From the NCBI GenBank assembly GCA_003164095.1, contig PLRX01000158.1, positions 1 through 43,690 of the forward strand: a stretch of 43,690 bases of DNA. The letters are read 5' to 3'. The translations under genes and the position numbers were made by a program. Shown piece by piece: positions 31,321-39,901 of this stretch. The stretch comes from Acidimicrobiaceae bacterium (GTDB taxonomy: Bacteria; Actinomycetota; Acidimicrobiia; Acidimicrobiales; RAAP-2). How positions within the stretch are numbered: position 1 is the stretch's first letter; each line of letters begins with the position of its first letter. Under the pieces are notes generated by a model. That model searched no databases and was not told the DNA's origin. It saw only the letters and a program-made list of their open reading frames with translations.

Positions 31321-32415
31321 GTGGCAGGCACCCCGGTAAAGATCCTCGTTCCCGGCAACCACCTCATGGCCGGTCTCCTCGGCCAGCGCGATGAGCTGCT
31401 CCGCCTGATCGAGGGCGCCTTCCCCGACGTGCACATCGCCGTCCGGGGTAATGAGGTCTCCGTCGAGGCGATCGGACCGGATGCCGGACCGGACGCCGAG
31501 CGGGTGGCATCCCTCTTCCAGGAGCTGATCATCCTGCTCGAGTCGGGCCAGGGTCTCGACGCCGTGCAGCTCCGACGGACGATCGACATGATGCGGGACG
31601 ATGTCCGACCGTCGGAGGTGCTGACCAGCGAACTCGTGCGGTCGACACGCGGCCGTGCCGTGCGCCCCAAGACGGCGGGGCAGAAGGCCTACGCAGACGC
31701 CATCACCCGGAACATCGTGACGTTCGGCGTCGGCCCGGCAGGCACCGGCAAGTCGTACCTGGCGGTGGCACTGGCCGTCCAGTCCCTCCAGGCCCGCCAG
31801 GTCAGCCGCATCATCCTGACCCGACCGGCCGTCGAGGCCGGGGAGCGCCTGGGCTTCCTACCCGGCGACATGCTGGCCAAGGTCGACCCGTACCTCCGAC
31901 CGCTCTACGACGCGCTGCACGACCTGCTCGAAGCGGAAGGCGCCCAACGTCTCATCGACAAGGGAGCCGTCGAGGTGGCCCCGCTGGCCTTCATGCGGGG
32001 GCGGACCCTCAACAACTCGTTCATCATCCTGGACGAGGCCCAGAACACCACTCCCGAGCAGATGAAGATGTTCCTGACCCGCATCGGCTTCGGCTCGAAG
32101 GCGGTCATCACCGGTGACATGACCCAGGTCGACATCCCCGGTGGCCGGTCCGGGCTGGTCGGACTCGAGTCCATGCTCAGCGGGGTCCCGGACCTCGCCT
32201 TCGTGCACCTGAAGGCCCAGGACGTGGTGCGCCACAAGATCGTGGCCGACATCGTCATGGCATATGACCGGGCCCCCGGCGCCGGCGGCACCATCGGGCC
32301 ACCCTCGTCCGCCGGCGGCTACGGCACTGCCTCGGGCAACGGCAGCGGCAGCGGCGGTAGCGCCCACGGCGACAACGGCGGTAGCGCCCACGGCGACAAC
32401 GGCAGCCCGTCGTGA
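31321..32415 (+). CDS. phoH: PhoH-like ATPase
   Basis: This 364-residue PhoH-family P-loop ATPase is probably RNA-related. A KH-like N-terminal region (about 1-110) precedes Walker A GPAGTGKS, RPAVEAGERLGFLPGD, Walker B FIILDEAQN and the TRIGFGSKAVITGDMTQ motif. After about residue 320 there is a low-complexity Gly/Ser tail with a perfect two-copy repeat of GGSAHGDN. GTG 31321 gives the usual N-terminus. The stop overlaps ybeY (GTGA). Association with YbeY suggests a role in rRNA maturation or quality control. Confidence 0.95.
   Translation: MAGTPVKILVPGNHLMAGLLGQRDELLRLIEGAFPDVHIAVRGNEVSVEAIGPDAGPDAERVASLFQELIILLESGQGLDAVQLRRTIDMMRDDVRPSEVLTSELVRSTRGRAVRPKTAGQKAYADAITRNIVTFGVGPAGTGKSYLAVALAVQSLQARQVSRIILTRPAVEAGERLGFLPGDMLAKVDPYLRPLYDALHDLLEAEGAQRLIDKGAVEVAPLAFMRGRTLNNSFIILDEAQNTTPEQMKMFLTRIGFGSKAVITGDMTQVDIPGGRSGLVGLESMLSGVPDLAFVHLKAQDVVRHKIVADIVMAYDRAPGAGGTIGPPSSAGGYGTASGNGSGSGGSAHGDNGGSAHGDNGSPS
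32353..32400 (+). repeat. Perfect 24-bp tandem duplication in the phoH 3' end
   Basis: Two identical 24-base units (32353-32376 and 32377-32400) encode GGSAHGDN twice in the disordered C-terminal tail. Perfect identity points to a recent duplication; copy number can change without a frameshift. Confidence 0.9.
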
Positions 32416-32951
32416 CCCTCGACATCTACGCGGCCGACGAGCAGGCCGACCACCCGGTCGCCGTCGACCGGTGGGCGGCCCTGGCGCGGGCGGTCCTGGT
32501 GGCCGAGGGGATCACCTCGGACACCGAGGTGTCGCTGCTCTTCATCGACGAGCCGTCGATCGCCGCCCTCAACGAGCGGTTCCTCGACAAGCAGGGGCCG
32601 ACGGACGTCCTCTCGTTCCCCATCGAGGACGAGATCGACCGCAGTGGTCGGTCCCCTGACGAGGGAGGGACGGGCCCTGCTTCGATCGAGGCCCCGACGG
32701 GACGCCAGCTCCTGCTGGGCGACGTGGTCATCTGCCCCACGGTGGCGGCCGTCAACGCCGTGGAGCACGGCGTCACCTTCGACGACGAGATCGCCCTCCT
32801 GGTCGTCCACGGGATCCTGCACCTCCTGGGCATGGATCACGAGATCGACGAGGAGGCCCAGCGGATGGAGCGGCGCGAGCAGGAGCTGCTCGACCGCTTC
32901 TACCGGGTCCCCCCGTTGCTCGACCAGTCACCGGCCGAACGGGCGACATGA
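32412..32951 (+). CDS. ybeY: Endoribonuclease YbeY
   Basis: This 179-residue zinc-dependent endoribonuclease processes the 3' end of 16S rRNA and takes part in 70S ribosome quality control. The metal-binding signature HGILHLLGMDH is complete, and the N-terminal half has FIDEPSIAALNERF and TDVLSFP. A Gly/Ser/Pro insertion of about 20 residues follows the DVLSFP block. GTG 32412 overlaps phoH (GTGA) and its stop overlaps the next gene (ATGA). Confidence 0.97.
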   Translation: MTLDIYAADEQADHPVAVDRWAALARAVLVAEGITSDTEVSLLFIDEPSIAALNERFLDKQGPTDVLSFPIEDEIDRSGRSPDEGGTGPASIEAPTGRQLLLGDVVICPTVAAVNAVEHGVTFDDEIALLVVHGILHLLGMDHEIDEEAQRMERREQELLDRFYRVPPLLDQSPAERAT

Positions 32952-34264
32952 CGCTCGCCGCGGCCTTCACGCCCGAGGACGCCGTCCTGTCCGTCGTCAT
33001 CGTGGTCCTGTTGGCCGCGTCGGCGCTCCTGGCCCTGTCCGAGACGGCCCTCGTCCGCACCGGTCGGGCCAAGGCGAAGAGCCTCGCCGACGAGGGGAAG
33101 CGGGGCGCCAAGGTACTGGTCCGCCTCTCCGAGGACCCGCAGGGCTTCCTCAATCCGGTCCTGCTGCTGGTGCTGATCTGCCAGCTCGTGGTGGCCACCC
33201 TGGTCGGCATCCTGGCCGTCCGGTGGTTCGGTGCCTGGGGCGTCGTGGCGGCCACCGTGTTCGAGATCGTGGTCATCTTCGTCTTCGCCGAGGCGGTGCC
33301 GAAGAACTGGGCGGTCCGCCACCCGGAGCGGGCTGCGCTGTTCAGCGCGCCGATCGTCTCGGCCCTCGTCGGCTTCTGGCCGGTCCGGTGGGTGTCCGGA
33401 GGCCTCAACGGGCTGGCCGACCTCATCATCGGCAAGAAGGGGCCCAACGCGGGGGCCCTGATCACCGAGTCGGAGCTCCTGGCCATGGCCGACGTGGCCC
33501 TCGAGGGCGACGTCATCGAGACGGAGGAGCGTGCGCTCATCCACTCGATCATCGAGTTCGGCGACACCGTGGTGCGCGAGGTCATGGTGCCCCGTCCCGA
33601 CATGATGACCATCGGGGCCGACGAGCCCGTCGAGGCGGCGCTCGACATCGCCCTCGCGGCGGGGCGCAGCCGGATGCCGGCCATCGAGCAGCAGATCGAC
33701 GACGTGATCGGCATCGTGTACACCAAGGACATGATCCGGGTGGTGCGTGCCGGGAACGGGGGCGATCCCGTGGGATCCCACGTCCGGGACGCCCATTTCG
33801 TCCCGGAGACGAAGCGGGTATCCGACCTGATGCGGGAGATGCAGTCGGACAAGTTCCACCTCGCCGTGGTGGTCAACGAGTACGGCGGTACGGCCGGCCT
33901 CGTGACCCTGGAGGACCTGATCGAGGAGCTCGTGGGCGAGATCGTCGACGAATTCGACGTCGAGGAGACGCCCATCGAGCACCTCCCGTCCGGTGGGCTC
34001 CGCGTGAGCGCCCGGCTGGCCGTCGACGAGGTCAACGACCTGCTCGACGCCGATCTCCCGACCGGCGCGTGGGACACCGTCGGTGGCCTGGTGTTCGACC
34101 TGCTGGGCCACGTGCCGGTAGCCGGTGAGACCGTCACCTCCGACGGTCTCCGCCTCGAGGTCGACCGGGTGAGCGGACGGCGCATCGAGCGGGTCTCCAT
34201 CGTCCGGGTGGCCGGGCACGCACCGGAGGAGTCGCCCGCGGATGCAGCTTCGGAGCGCCGGTGA
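32948..34264 (+). CDS. CNNM/CorC-type membrane protein with CBS pair
   Basis: This 438-residue protein has an N-terminal DUF21/CNNM membrane domain (about three to four segments within 10-150, including SETALVRTGRAKAKSL and FAEAVPKNWAV), two CBS domains (about 205-325; MVPRPDMMTI, VVVNEYGGTAGLVTLEDLIEE) and a C-terminal CorC_HlyC domain (about 340-420). Such proteins are implicated in Mg/Co efflux; the 'hemolysin' label is historical. It sits between ybeY and era, as in many bacteria, with ATGA/GTGA overlaps at both ends. Confidence 0.93.
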   Translation: MTLAAAFTPEDAVLSVVIVVLLAASALLALSETALVRTGRAKAKSLADEGKRGAKVLVRLSEDPQGFLNPVLLLVLICQLVVATLVGILAVRWFGAWGVVAATVFEIVVIFVFAEAVPKNWAVRHPERAALFSAPIVSALVGFWPVRWVSGGLNGLADLIIGKKGPNAGALITESELLAMADVALEGDVIETEERALIHSIIEFGDTVVREVMVPRPDMMTIGADEPVEAALDIALAAGRSRMPAIEQQIDDVIGIVYTKDMIRVVRAGNGGDPVGSHVRDAHFVPETKRVSDLMREMQSDKFHLAVVVNEYGGTAGLVTLEDLIEELVGEIVDEFDVEETPIEHLPSGGLRVSARLAVDEVNDLLDADLPTGAWDTVGGLVFDLLGHVPVAGETVTSDGLRLEVDRVSGRRIERVSIVRVAGHAPEESPADAASERR

Positions 34265-35220
34265 CGACGTTCCGCTCCGGTTTCGTGGCCGTGGTCGGCC
34301 GGCCCAACGTGGGCAAGTCGACGCTGGTCAATTCCATGGTGGGCACGAAGGTGACCATCGTGTCGCCGCGACCCAACACCACCCGTGCGCAGGTGCGCGG
34401 CGTGCTCAACCGGCCGGACGCGCAGGTGGTGTTCGTCGACACCCCCGGCCTGCACAAGCCCAAGACGGCACTGGGTGAGCGGATGAACGAGTCGGCGACC
34501 TCGTCGCTCGACGACGTCGACGCGGTGGTGGCGCTCGTCGAGGCCACCGGGGCCGTGGGCCCGGGCGATCGGATGGTCCTCCAACACTCGGTCAAGCGGG
34601 TGCGGGCCATGGCCCGTTCGGCTGCGCTGGCCGTCGAGCTGGGGTCCGGTGACCCCGAAGAGGCGGGCCGACCGACGCTGTTCGTGGTGGTCAACAAGAT
34701 CGACCGGGTCGGGGGCGACGGCGTGCTCGGCCACCTGACCGGGGTGTCGGCGGTGGTGGACGCCCTCGACGCCGAGCTCGGCGGCGATCCGGTGCCGGTC
34801 GAGTACTTCCCACTGTCCGCGGCCAAGGGGACGGGGGTGCCCGACCTGGTCGATGCCCTGGTCGACGTGCTGCCTGCAGGGCCCCGGTACTACCCCGAGG
34901 GGATGGTCACGGACGTGGCCGAGGCGTTCTGGGTGGCCGACCTCGTACGAGAGGAGCTGCTCCACCGGGTGGCCGACGAGCTGCCGCACTCCATCGCCTG
35001 CCGGGTCACCGAGTGGGAGTGGCCCCGCGTGCGGTGCGAGATCCTGGTCGAGCGCGACAGCCAGAAGGGCATCGTGATCGGCAAGGGCGGTGAGACCCTG
35101 AAGGCGGTCGGTACAGCGGTGCGGGAGCAGATGGAGCCCGGCGCCTATCTCGAACTGTTCGTCCGGGTGGAGAAGCACTGGCAGCAGCGCGAGGACCAGC
35201 TCGACCGCCTCGGCCTCTGA
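34261..35220 (+). CDS. era: GTPase Era
   Basis: This 319-residue GTPase assists 30S assembly by binding the 16S 3' end. G1 GRPNVGKS (13-20), the PRPNTTR switch I, G3 DTPG and G4 NKID are present, and a C-terminal KH domain carries GIVIGKGGETLK. A short insertion (about 125-140) precedes the G4 motif. The GTG start gives the expected short N-terminus and overlaps the CNNM stop (GTGA). It ends the phoH-ybeY-CNNM-era operon and converges with the dinG-like gene. Confidence 0.97.
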   Translation: MTTFRSGFVAVVGRPNVGKSTLVNSMVGTKVTIVSPRPNTTRAQVRGVLNRPDAQVVFVDTPGLHKPKTALGERMNESATSSLDDVDAVVALVEATGAVGPGDRMVLQHSVKRVRAMARSAALAVELGSGDPEEAGRPTLFVVVNKIDRVGGDGVLGHLTGVSAVVDALDAELGGDPVPVEYFPLSAAKGTGVPDLVDALVDVLPAGPRYYPEGMVTDVAEAFWVADLVREELLHRVADELPHSIACRVTEWEWPRVRCEILVERDSQKGIVIGKGGETLKAVGTAVREQMEPGAYLELFVRVEKHWQQREDQLDRLGL

Positions 35221-35233
35221 ACTCGCCGACCCA

Positions 35234-35286
35234 CTGAGCTGCCCGACCCCAGAAGTCCGCCGGGCCCCGCTGAGCTGCCCGACCCC
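35234..35286 (+). repeat. 17-bp direct repeat in the era/dinG gap
   Basis: CTGAGCTGCCCGACCCC occurs at 35234-35250 and again at 35270-35286, 36 bases apart, in the 81-base gap between convergent genes. Each copy carries a TGA. Confidence 0.85.
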
Positions 35287-35295
35287 GCTGGTCGG
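35279..35295. terminator. Hairpin between era and dinG
   Basis: CCGACC-CCGCT-GGTCGG is a 6-bp perfect stem overlapping the second 17-base repeat. It could terminate both convergent transcripts, but it has no T-tract. Confidence 0.4.
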
Positions 35296-35301
35296 CTCGA
35301 G

Positions 35302-37497
35302 TTAGCCGGCGGCGATGTCGGTCAGGAACTCCAGCACCTCGTCACGGTCGAGCGTCCGCTTCATCGGTGGGACCCGGGCCAGCAACGCGCCGCGGTAGCG
35401 GGCGGTGGCGAGTCGGCTGTCCAGTACGGCCACCACGCCCCGGTCGGACGTCGACCGGATGAGCCGACCGGCACCCTGGGCCAGGAGTGTACCGGCCCGC
35501 GGCAGGTCGACGGCACCGAACGCTCCCGGTCCGGCCAGCTCCCGGCGGGCCTCCAGGACCGGGTCGTCGGGGCGGGGGAACGGGATCCGGTCGATGGTGA
35601 CGAGGCTGAGCGTCCGGCCGGGAACGTCGACCCCCTGCCAGAACCCGAGCGTGGCGAACAGGCACGCCGACTCGTCGGACCGGAAGGCCTCCACCAGGGC
35701 GGGCTTGGGCAGGTCCGACTGCGACAGCAGGGGGAACGGCAGTCGGTCGGAGAGCGCCTCGACGGCGGCCCGCATGGCACGCCAACTGGTGAACAGGGCC
35801 AGGGTACGCCCACCCGCCGCGCTGATCAGCGTCTCGAGCTCGTCGTGCAGTGCCGGCTCCGCCTCCGGTGAGCGACGGTCGGGAAGCGATTTCGCCACGT
35901 AGAGCAGCGAGTGGGCCCGGTAGTCGAACGGGCTGCCCACGTCGAGGGTGTCGGTGGCGCTGCTCGGCATCCCGAGGCGCTCGACCAGGCCGATGGGAAT
36001 GGTCGCCGAGGTCAGGATGCCGGTGACCGAGCCCCACAGCTGTTCGGACAGGATCGGACCGACATCGATGGGGGAGACCCGGAGCGCGGGCGCCCGTGAG
36101 CTGTCCTCGACCCAGGCGACCTCCTCGGTGCCCAGCAGGGCGAGCCTGGCCAGGTCCGCCGCCAGGTGCCCGGCGGCCAGCAGTACCCGGTCCCGGCGCG
36201 AGCGATCGGCCGGGGCCCCGGTGTCGCCCGCCTCCCGCTCTGCACGCCGCAGGTGGTCGACCAATCGACCCACCCGGCCCGTCGCCAGGGCCAGCAGGGT
36301 GGCGAGGTCGGGGTCGCTCCCGACTCCGGTGGGAGCCGCCCGGGCGGTCCGGGCCTTCGATGCCAGCTTCGGCGTCGGTCTCGGGGCCCTGGGCAGTGGG
36401 GCGAGCCCCAGGTCGAGGCCGGCCGGCTCGTTCTCGCCGCCGCCATCGCTGCCGCCGTCCGTGCCGTCCGTGCCGGAGCCCACGCCTCCGACATCGGTCG
36501 CGATCCCACCACCGGAACCGTCGGTGTCGGAGCCGTCGGACAGGTCACCGTGGGGCACCCGTCGCCCCGACCACGGGCGGAGGACGCGGTGGAGGACGTC
36601 AGCCAGATCGGCCACTGCCTCGACGGCACGCGAGGCGCCGTCGTCGTCGCCCAGCACCGGTCGGGCCGCGGTGGCCAGCGCCCGGAACCGTCCGGGCCCG
36701 ACCTCGAGTCCGAGGCTGTCGGTCATCACGTCCTCGACCTCATGGGCCTCGTCGAACACGACCACCTGGTGCTCGGGAAGGACGGCGCCACCGCTCGCCA
36801 GGTGCGCGCCGTAGAGGTGGGTGTTGACGACGACGATGTCCGCCTCGGCCGCACGGGCACGGGCGTCCTCGGCGAAGCAGTCGCGCCCCGACGGGCAGCG
36901 GAAGGCTCCCGGGCACTCGCGGGCCGTGGTCGAGACCATGGCCCACGCCCGGAAGTGGGGCTCGAAGGGCAGCTCGGCACGGTCGCCGGTGGTGGTGTCC
37001 TCGGCCCACCGCACCAGGCTCCGTACCTGGTCGGCGATGGTCGCCGGGTCCGAGGTGTCGGTGTCGGCGCCCGGGGTCAGGCTGTCGTCGGCGTCGGGGG
37101 GATCGGCCGAGCCGGTGGCCAGGGTGAGCTGGCCGCCCACGCCGCCGATCTCGCTCACGCGCTGGCGGCACACGTAGTTGCTCCGTCCCTTGAGGACGGC
37201 GAAGGTCAGGTCGTTGTCGGTGGCGGCCGCCACCATCGGAAGGTCCTTGTCGGCCAGCTGGTCCTGGAGCGCCTTGGTGGCCGTTGCGACCACGATGCGC
37301 TCTCCGGACAGCGCGGCAGGGACGAGGTAGGCGAGGGACTTGCCGGTGCCGGTGCCGGCCTGGACCACCAGGTTGCGTCGCCCGATGACGGCAGATGCGA
37401 CGGCCCCGGCCATCTCGACCTGCCCAGGGCGGGACTCACCGCCCCCGGGCAGTCCTGCTGCCACGCGCTGCAGCGTGGTGGTGACCTCGTCGGGCAT
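35302..37497 (-). CDS. dinG: DinG/XPD-family ATP-dependent DNA helicase
   Basis: This 731-residue superfamily 2 helicase has Walker A AGTGTGKS (47-54), DEAH (248-251) and late helicase motifs including LATLGFWQGVDVPG and QGAGRLIRS. Cys109, Cys194, Cys200 and Cys206 form the four-cysteine iron-sulfur site of the XPD/DinG group. A Gly/Asp/Ser-rich segment of about 45 residues (about 330-375), unusual for the family, interrupts the region after the DEAH box. DinG-type enzymes unwind 5'-3' and remove R-loops. ATG 37497 is 6 bases after TAGTGT, so it is likely leaderless and monocistronic. Confidence 0.93.
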   Translation of the reverse strand: MPDEVTTTLQRVAAGLPGGGESRPGQVEMAGAVASAVIGRRNLVVQAGTGTGKSLAYLVPAALSGERIVVATATKALQDQLADKDLPMVAAATDNDLTFAVLKGRSNYVCRQRVSEIGGVGGQLTLATGSADPPDADDSLTPGADTDTSDPATIADQVRSLVRWAEDTTTGDRAELPFEPHFRAWAMVSTTARECPGAFRCPSGRDCFAEDARARAAEADIVVVNTHLYGAHLASGGAVLPEHQVVVFDEAHEVEDVMTDSLGLEVGPGRFRALATAARPVLGDDDGASRAVEAVADLADVLHRVLRPWSGRRVPHGDLSDGSDTDGSGGGIATDVGGVGSGTDGTDGGSDGGGENEPAGLDLGLAPLPRAPRPTPKLASKARTARAAPTGVGSDPDLATLLALATGRVGRLVDHLRRAEREAGDTGAPADRSRRDRVLLAAGHLAADLARLALLGTEEVAWVEDSSRAPALRVSPIDVGPILSEQLWGSVTGILTSATIPIGLVERLGMPSSATDTLDVGSPFDYRAHSLLYVAKSLPDRRSPEAEPALHDELETLISAAGGRTLALFTSWRAMRAAVEALSDRLPFPLLSQSDLPKPALVEAFRSDESACLFATLGFWQGVDVPGRTLSLVTIDRIPFPRPDDPVLEARRELAGPGAFGAVDLPRAGTLLAQGAGRLIRSTSDRGVVAVLDSRLATARYRGALLARVPPMKRTLDRDEVLEFLTDIAAG

Positions 37498-37503
37498 CCG
37501 CCG

Positions 37504-37509
37504 ACACTA
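37504..37509 (-). promoter_or_regulatory. Leaderless -10 box for dinG
   Basis: On the minus strand TAGTGT ends 6 bases before ATG 37497, inside the 40-base gap after the cysteine-rich gene. Confidence 0.45.
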
Positions 37510-37537
37510 CCGGTCGGCCGTGCGGCACCACCGCGGC

Positions 37538-38275
37538 CTACCCACCGGTCAGGCGACGGCGGAGCTCCACGTACACGGGGGTGCCCACGAGGGCATCGAG
37601 CTCCTCGGCCAGCGACTCGACCACCGGCCGGTCGCCGACGTAGGCCCGGTCGCCCTCGGTGCAGCACCAGGCCATGGTGTCGCCCTCGGGGCCCCAGTCG
37701 GCCCGGCGCCACGCACGCACGTCGGCCACCTCGCCGCCATGGCCGTCATCGGACCAGTCGACCCTGACCGGGAGCTGCCAGCACACCGATGGCTTCCAGT
37801 CGATCGGGGACTCGGCGGCGTCGACGGCGGCGAGGTGCAGCGCGCACCCGGCACCGCCGGCGAACCCGGGCCGATTGAGGAAGATGCAGGCGCCCTCGAC
37901 CACCCGGGTCGCCGCCGGACCGCCGTCGGTCACGATCCCGGCGGCGAAGATGCCGCCGGCTGCGGCCTCGGCATGGAACTGGAACCGGTCCGGGGACAGC
38001 GTGTCGGCCAGTGCGGCGATCCGCATGGCCTCGTCCGCACCGTCGAGCTCGGCGCCGACGGAACAGCACCCCTCGCCCAGCTCGGGCGTCGGCTCCTCGT
38101 GGATGCCGAGGCAACCCCGGCCCCACAGGCACGTCCACCGCGAGGTCAGGAAGGCGTCGTCGAACCGCCAGGTGACGTCGCCGTCCACGATCTCGGTGAC
38201 CCCGTCCCCATCCCCGTCCCCGTCCCGCCCGGACGGCTGTCCCGGCCCGTGACCGTCGGCCGGCGGCCCCGTCAA
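37538..38275 (-). CDS. Cysteine-rich conserved hypothetical protein
   Basis: This 245-residue soluble protein of unknown function has many cysteines in pairs or short spacings: SRWTCLWGRGC, GEGCCS, GACIFLN, GAGCAL, VCWQLP and AWCC. That is suggestive of a metal or iron-sulfur site, loosely like the YkgJ/DUF3109 proteins. The N-terminus is a Gly/Asp-rich tail with a (GD)n run. TTG 38275 is chosen because it overlaps the TSUP stop (TTGA) and has GGAG 6 bases upstream; GTG 38281 is an alternative. Coupling to a TSUP permease suggests a link to sulfur or metal handling (inference). Confidence 0.7.
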   Translation of the reverse strand: MTGPPADGHGPGQPSGRDGDGDGDGVTEIVDGDVTWRFDDAFLTSRWTCLWGRGCLGIHEEPTPELGEGCCSVGAELDGADEAMRIAALADTLSPDRFQFHAEAAAGGIFAAGIVTDGGPAATRVVEGACIFLNRPGFAGGAGCALHLAAVDAAESPIDWKPSVCWQLPVRVDWSDDGHGGEVADVRAWRRADWGPEGDTMAWCCTEGDRAYVGDRPVVESLAEELDALVGTPVYVELRRRLTGG

Positions 38276-39030
38276 TGCCACTCCACGAACAGCGCGATCG
38301 AGACCCCGAGGCCGACCACGACGATGCAGACCCGGAGGATGTCGGCCCGCAGCCGCCGGCCGTAGTGGCCGCCGAGCTGTCCCCCGACGATCGACCCGGC
38401 GGCGATGAGCGCGGCTACCGACCAGTCGATGTGGGTGGAGAGGACGAAGACGATTGCGGCCACGCCGTTCACGAGGAGGGCCAGCGCGTTCTTGGTGCCG
38501 TTGAGCCGCTGCAGGTCGTCGTCGATGAAGATGGCCAGCAGGCTGATCAGGATCACGCCCTGGGCGGCCCCGAAGTAGCCGCCGTAGATACCGGTCAGGA
38601 ACACGCCGACCAGGAGCGGTGCGCCCCCGTGGACCTGGCGCTCGCCGCGTGCGGCCAGCCAGGCGCTCACCCGGGGCTGTACGGCCATGAGCACCGTCGC
38701 CAGCAGGACCAGGGCGGGGATGGCCGCCTTGAACACGCTGGAGGGGAGGGCCAGGAGCAGGACGGCCCCGGTGATCCCGCCGGTGAGTGAGGCGGCTCCC
38801 AGCTTCACCAGCCGAGGACGCTGGCCCTCCATCTCCCGGCGGTAGGCGACGACGGCACTGCCGCTGCCAGGCACCAGTCCGACGTTGTTGGACACGTTGG
38901 CCAGCACCGGCGGGTAGCCGAGGGCGAGCAGGGTGGGAAAGGTGATGAGGGACCCCGATCCGACGATCACGTTGACCGTCCCGGCGGCGAGCCCGGCGGC
39001 GAAGATGGCCAGGGCGGCCCACGGGGTCAT
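38272..39030 (-). CDS. TSUP-family (TauE/SafE-like) membrane permease
   Basis: This 252-residue integral membrane protein has about eight hydrophobic segments and the duplicated TSUP/DUF81 motif: GTVNVIVGSGSLITFP and NVSNNVG in the first half, GIYGGYFGAAQGV in the second. Family members export sulfite, sulfoacetate or related anions, though many are uncharacterised. ATG 39030 opens the fold directly; a TAGACC hexamer ends 6 bases upstream. It is the first gene of a two-gene leftward unit with the cysteine-rich protein (TTGA overlap), divergent from uppS. Confidence 0.9.
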   Translation of the reverse strand: MTPWAALAIFAAGLAAGTVNVIVGSGSLITFPTLLALGYPPVLANVSNNVGLVPGSGSAVVAYRREMEGQRPRLVKLGAASLTGGITGAVLLLALPSSVFKAAIPALVLLATVLMAVQPRVSAWLAARGERQVHGGAPLLVGVFLTGIYGGYFGAAQGVILISLLAIFIDDDLQRLNGTKNALALLVNGVAAIVFVLSTHIDWSVAALIAAGSIVGGQLGGHYGRRLRADILRVCIVVVGLGVSIALFVEWH

Positions 39031-39121
39031 GGGGAGGGTCTAGTCGTCGGGGGACCGTCACTCAACCACCGCAGGCACGGCGGCACCTGTCGGGACGGTT
39101 CGCCCGGAGCAGCCGAGGGGA

Positions 39122-39127
39122 TAGGTT
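39122..39127 (+). promoter_or_regulatory. Leaderless -10 box for uppS
   Basis: TAGGTT ends 6 bases before GTG 39134. It would drive the uppS-recO-phr-hemW run of overlapping genes. Confidence 0.45.
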
Positions 39128-39133
39128 CGCAGG

Positions 39134-39901
39134 GTGCACGATGATGAACTGGAGGTTGGGGACGCACCCGGGCGGGACGAGGTCCTGACCGCCGCCGACG
39201 TGGCCGACGGGCCGATCCCGGTCCACGTCGCCTGCGTGATGGACGGGAACGGTCGATGGGCGGCACGCCGCGGGCTGCCCCGGACCGAGGGCCACGCTGC
39301 CGGCGAGGCGGCACTCCTCGACGCCGTCGAGGGCGCCCTGGAGCTGGGCATCCCCTGGATCACGATGTACGCGTTCTCCACCGAGAACTGGCGACGCCCT
39401 CCGGAGGAGGTCCGGTATCTCATGGGCTTCAACGAGAGCCTCCTGATGCGCCGCCGCGACGAGCTCAATGAGAAGGGCGTCCGCATCCGCTTCGCCGGTC
39501 GACGCGACTGGCGGGTCCCCAAGCGGGTCCTGAAGCGCATGGACGAGTCGATCGAGCTGACCAAGGGCAACCGGCGCTGCACGCTGACCATGGCCTTCAA
39601 CTACGGCGGCCGTGCCGAGATCGTCGACGCCGTCCGTGAACTGGTCCGCGACGGCGTGAAGCCCGAGAAGGTCACCGAGAAGGCGATCCGGTCACACCTC
39701 TACTTCCCCGACCAGCCCGATCCCGACCTGGTCATCCGAACCTCCGGCGAGCACCGCATCTCCAACTTCCTGCTGTGGCAGCTGGCCTACAGCGAGCTGG
39801 TCTTCACCGAGGTGCTCTGGCCCGACTTCCGGCGGTCCGACCTCTTCGCCGGGGTGCGGGACTTCCAGCGCCGACAGCGGCGCTACGGGGGCGTCACCTG
39901 A
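39134..39901 (+). CDS. uppS: Isoprenyl transferase (undecaprenyl/decaprenyl diphosphate synthase)
   Basis: This 255-residue cis-prenyltransferase makes the C50-C55 polyprenyl diphosphate carrier for cell-wall and surface glycans. The active-site MDGNGRWA has catalytic Asp37; FSTENWRRP and the C-terminal RTSGEHRISNFLLWQLAYSEL are canonical. An N-terminal acidic tail of about 28 residues precedes the fold. GTG 39134 is set by the leaderless -10 box. Its product would feed the flippase/glycosyltransferase island at 17955-25726. The stop overlaps the next ATG (TGATG). Confidence 0.96.
   Translation: MHDDELEVGDAPGRDEVLTAADVADGPIPVHVACVMDGNGRWAARRGLPRTEGHAAGEAALLDAVEGALELGIPWITMYAFSTENWRRPPEEVRYLMGFNESLLMRRRDELNEKGVRIRFAGRRDWRVPKRVLKRMDESIELTKGNRRCTLTMAFNYGGRAEIVDAVRELVRDGVKPEKVTEKAIRSHLYFPDQPDPDLVIRTSGEHRISNFLLWQLAYSELVFTEVLWPDFRRSDLFAGVRDFQRRQRRYGGVT

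Noticed and set aside
32773-35178. 801-codon open frame on the minus strand opposite ybeY, the CNNM gene and era
   Set aside because: It is fully antisense to three well-conserved genes, and its translation is low-complexity His/Arg/Ser-rich sequence with no family features. Long antisense frames are expected at this GC content.
38276-39061. N-terminal extension of the cysteine-rich protein through the TSUP gene
   Set aside because: It overlaps a clear membrane permease in another frame; the TTGA junction with GGAG upstream supports TTG 38275.
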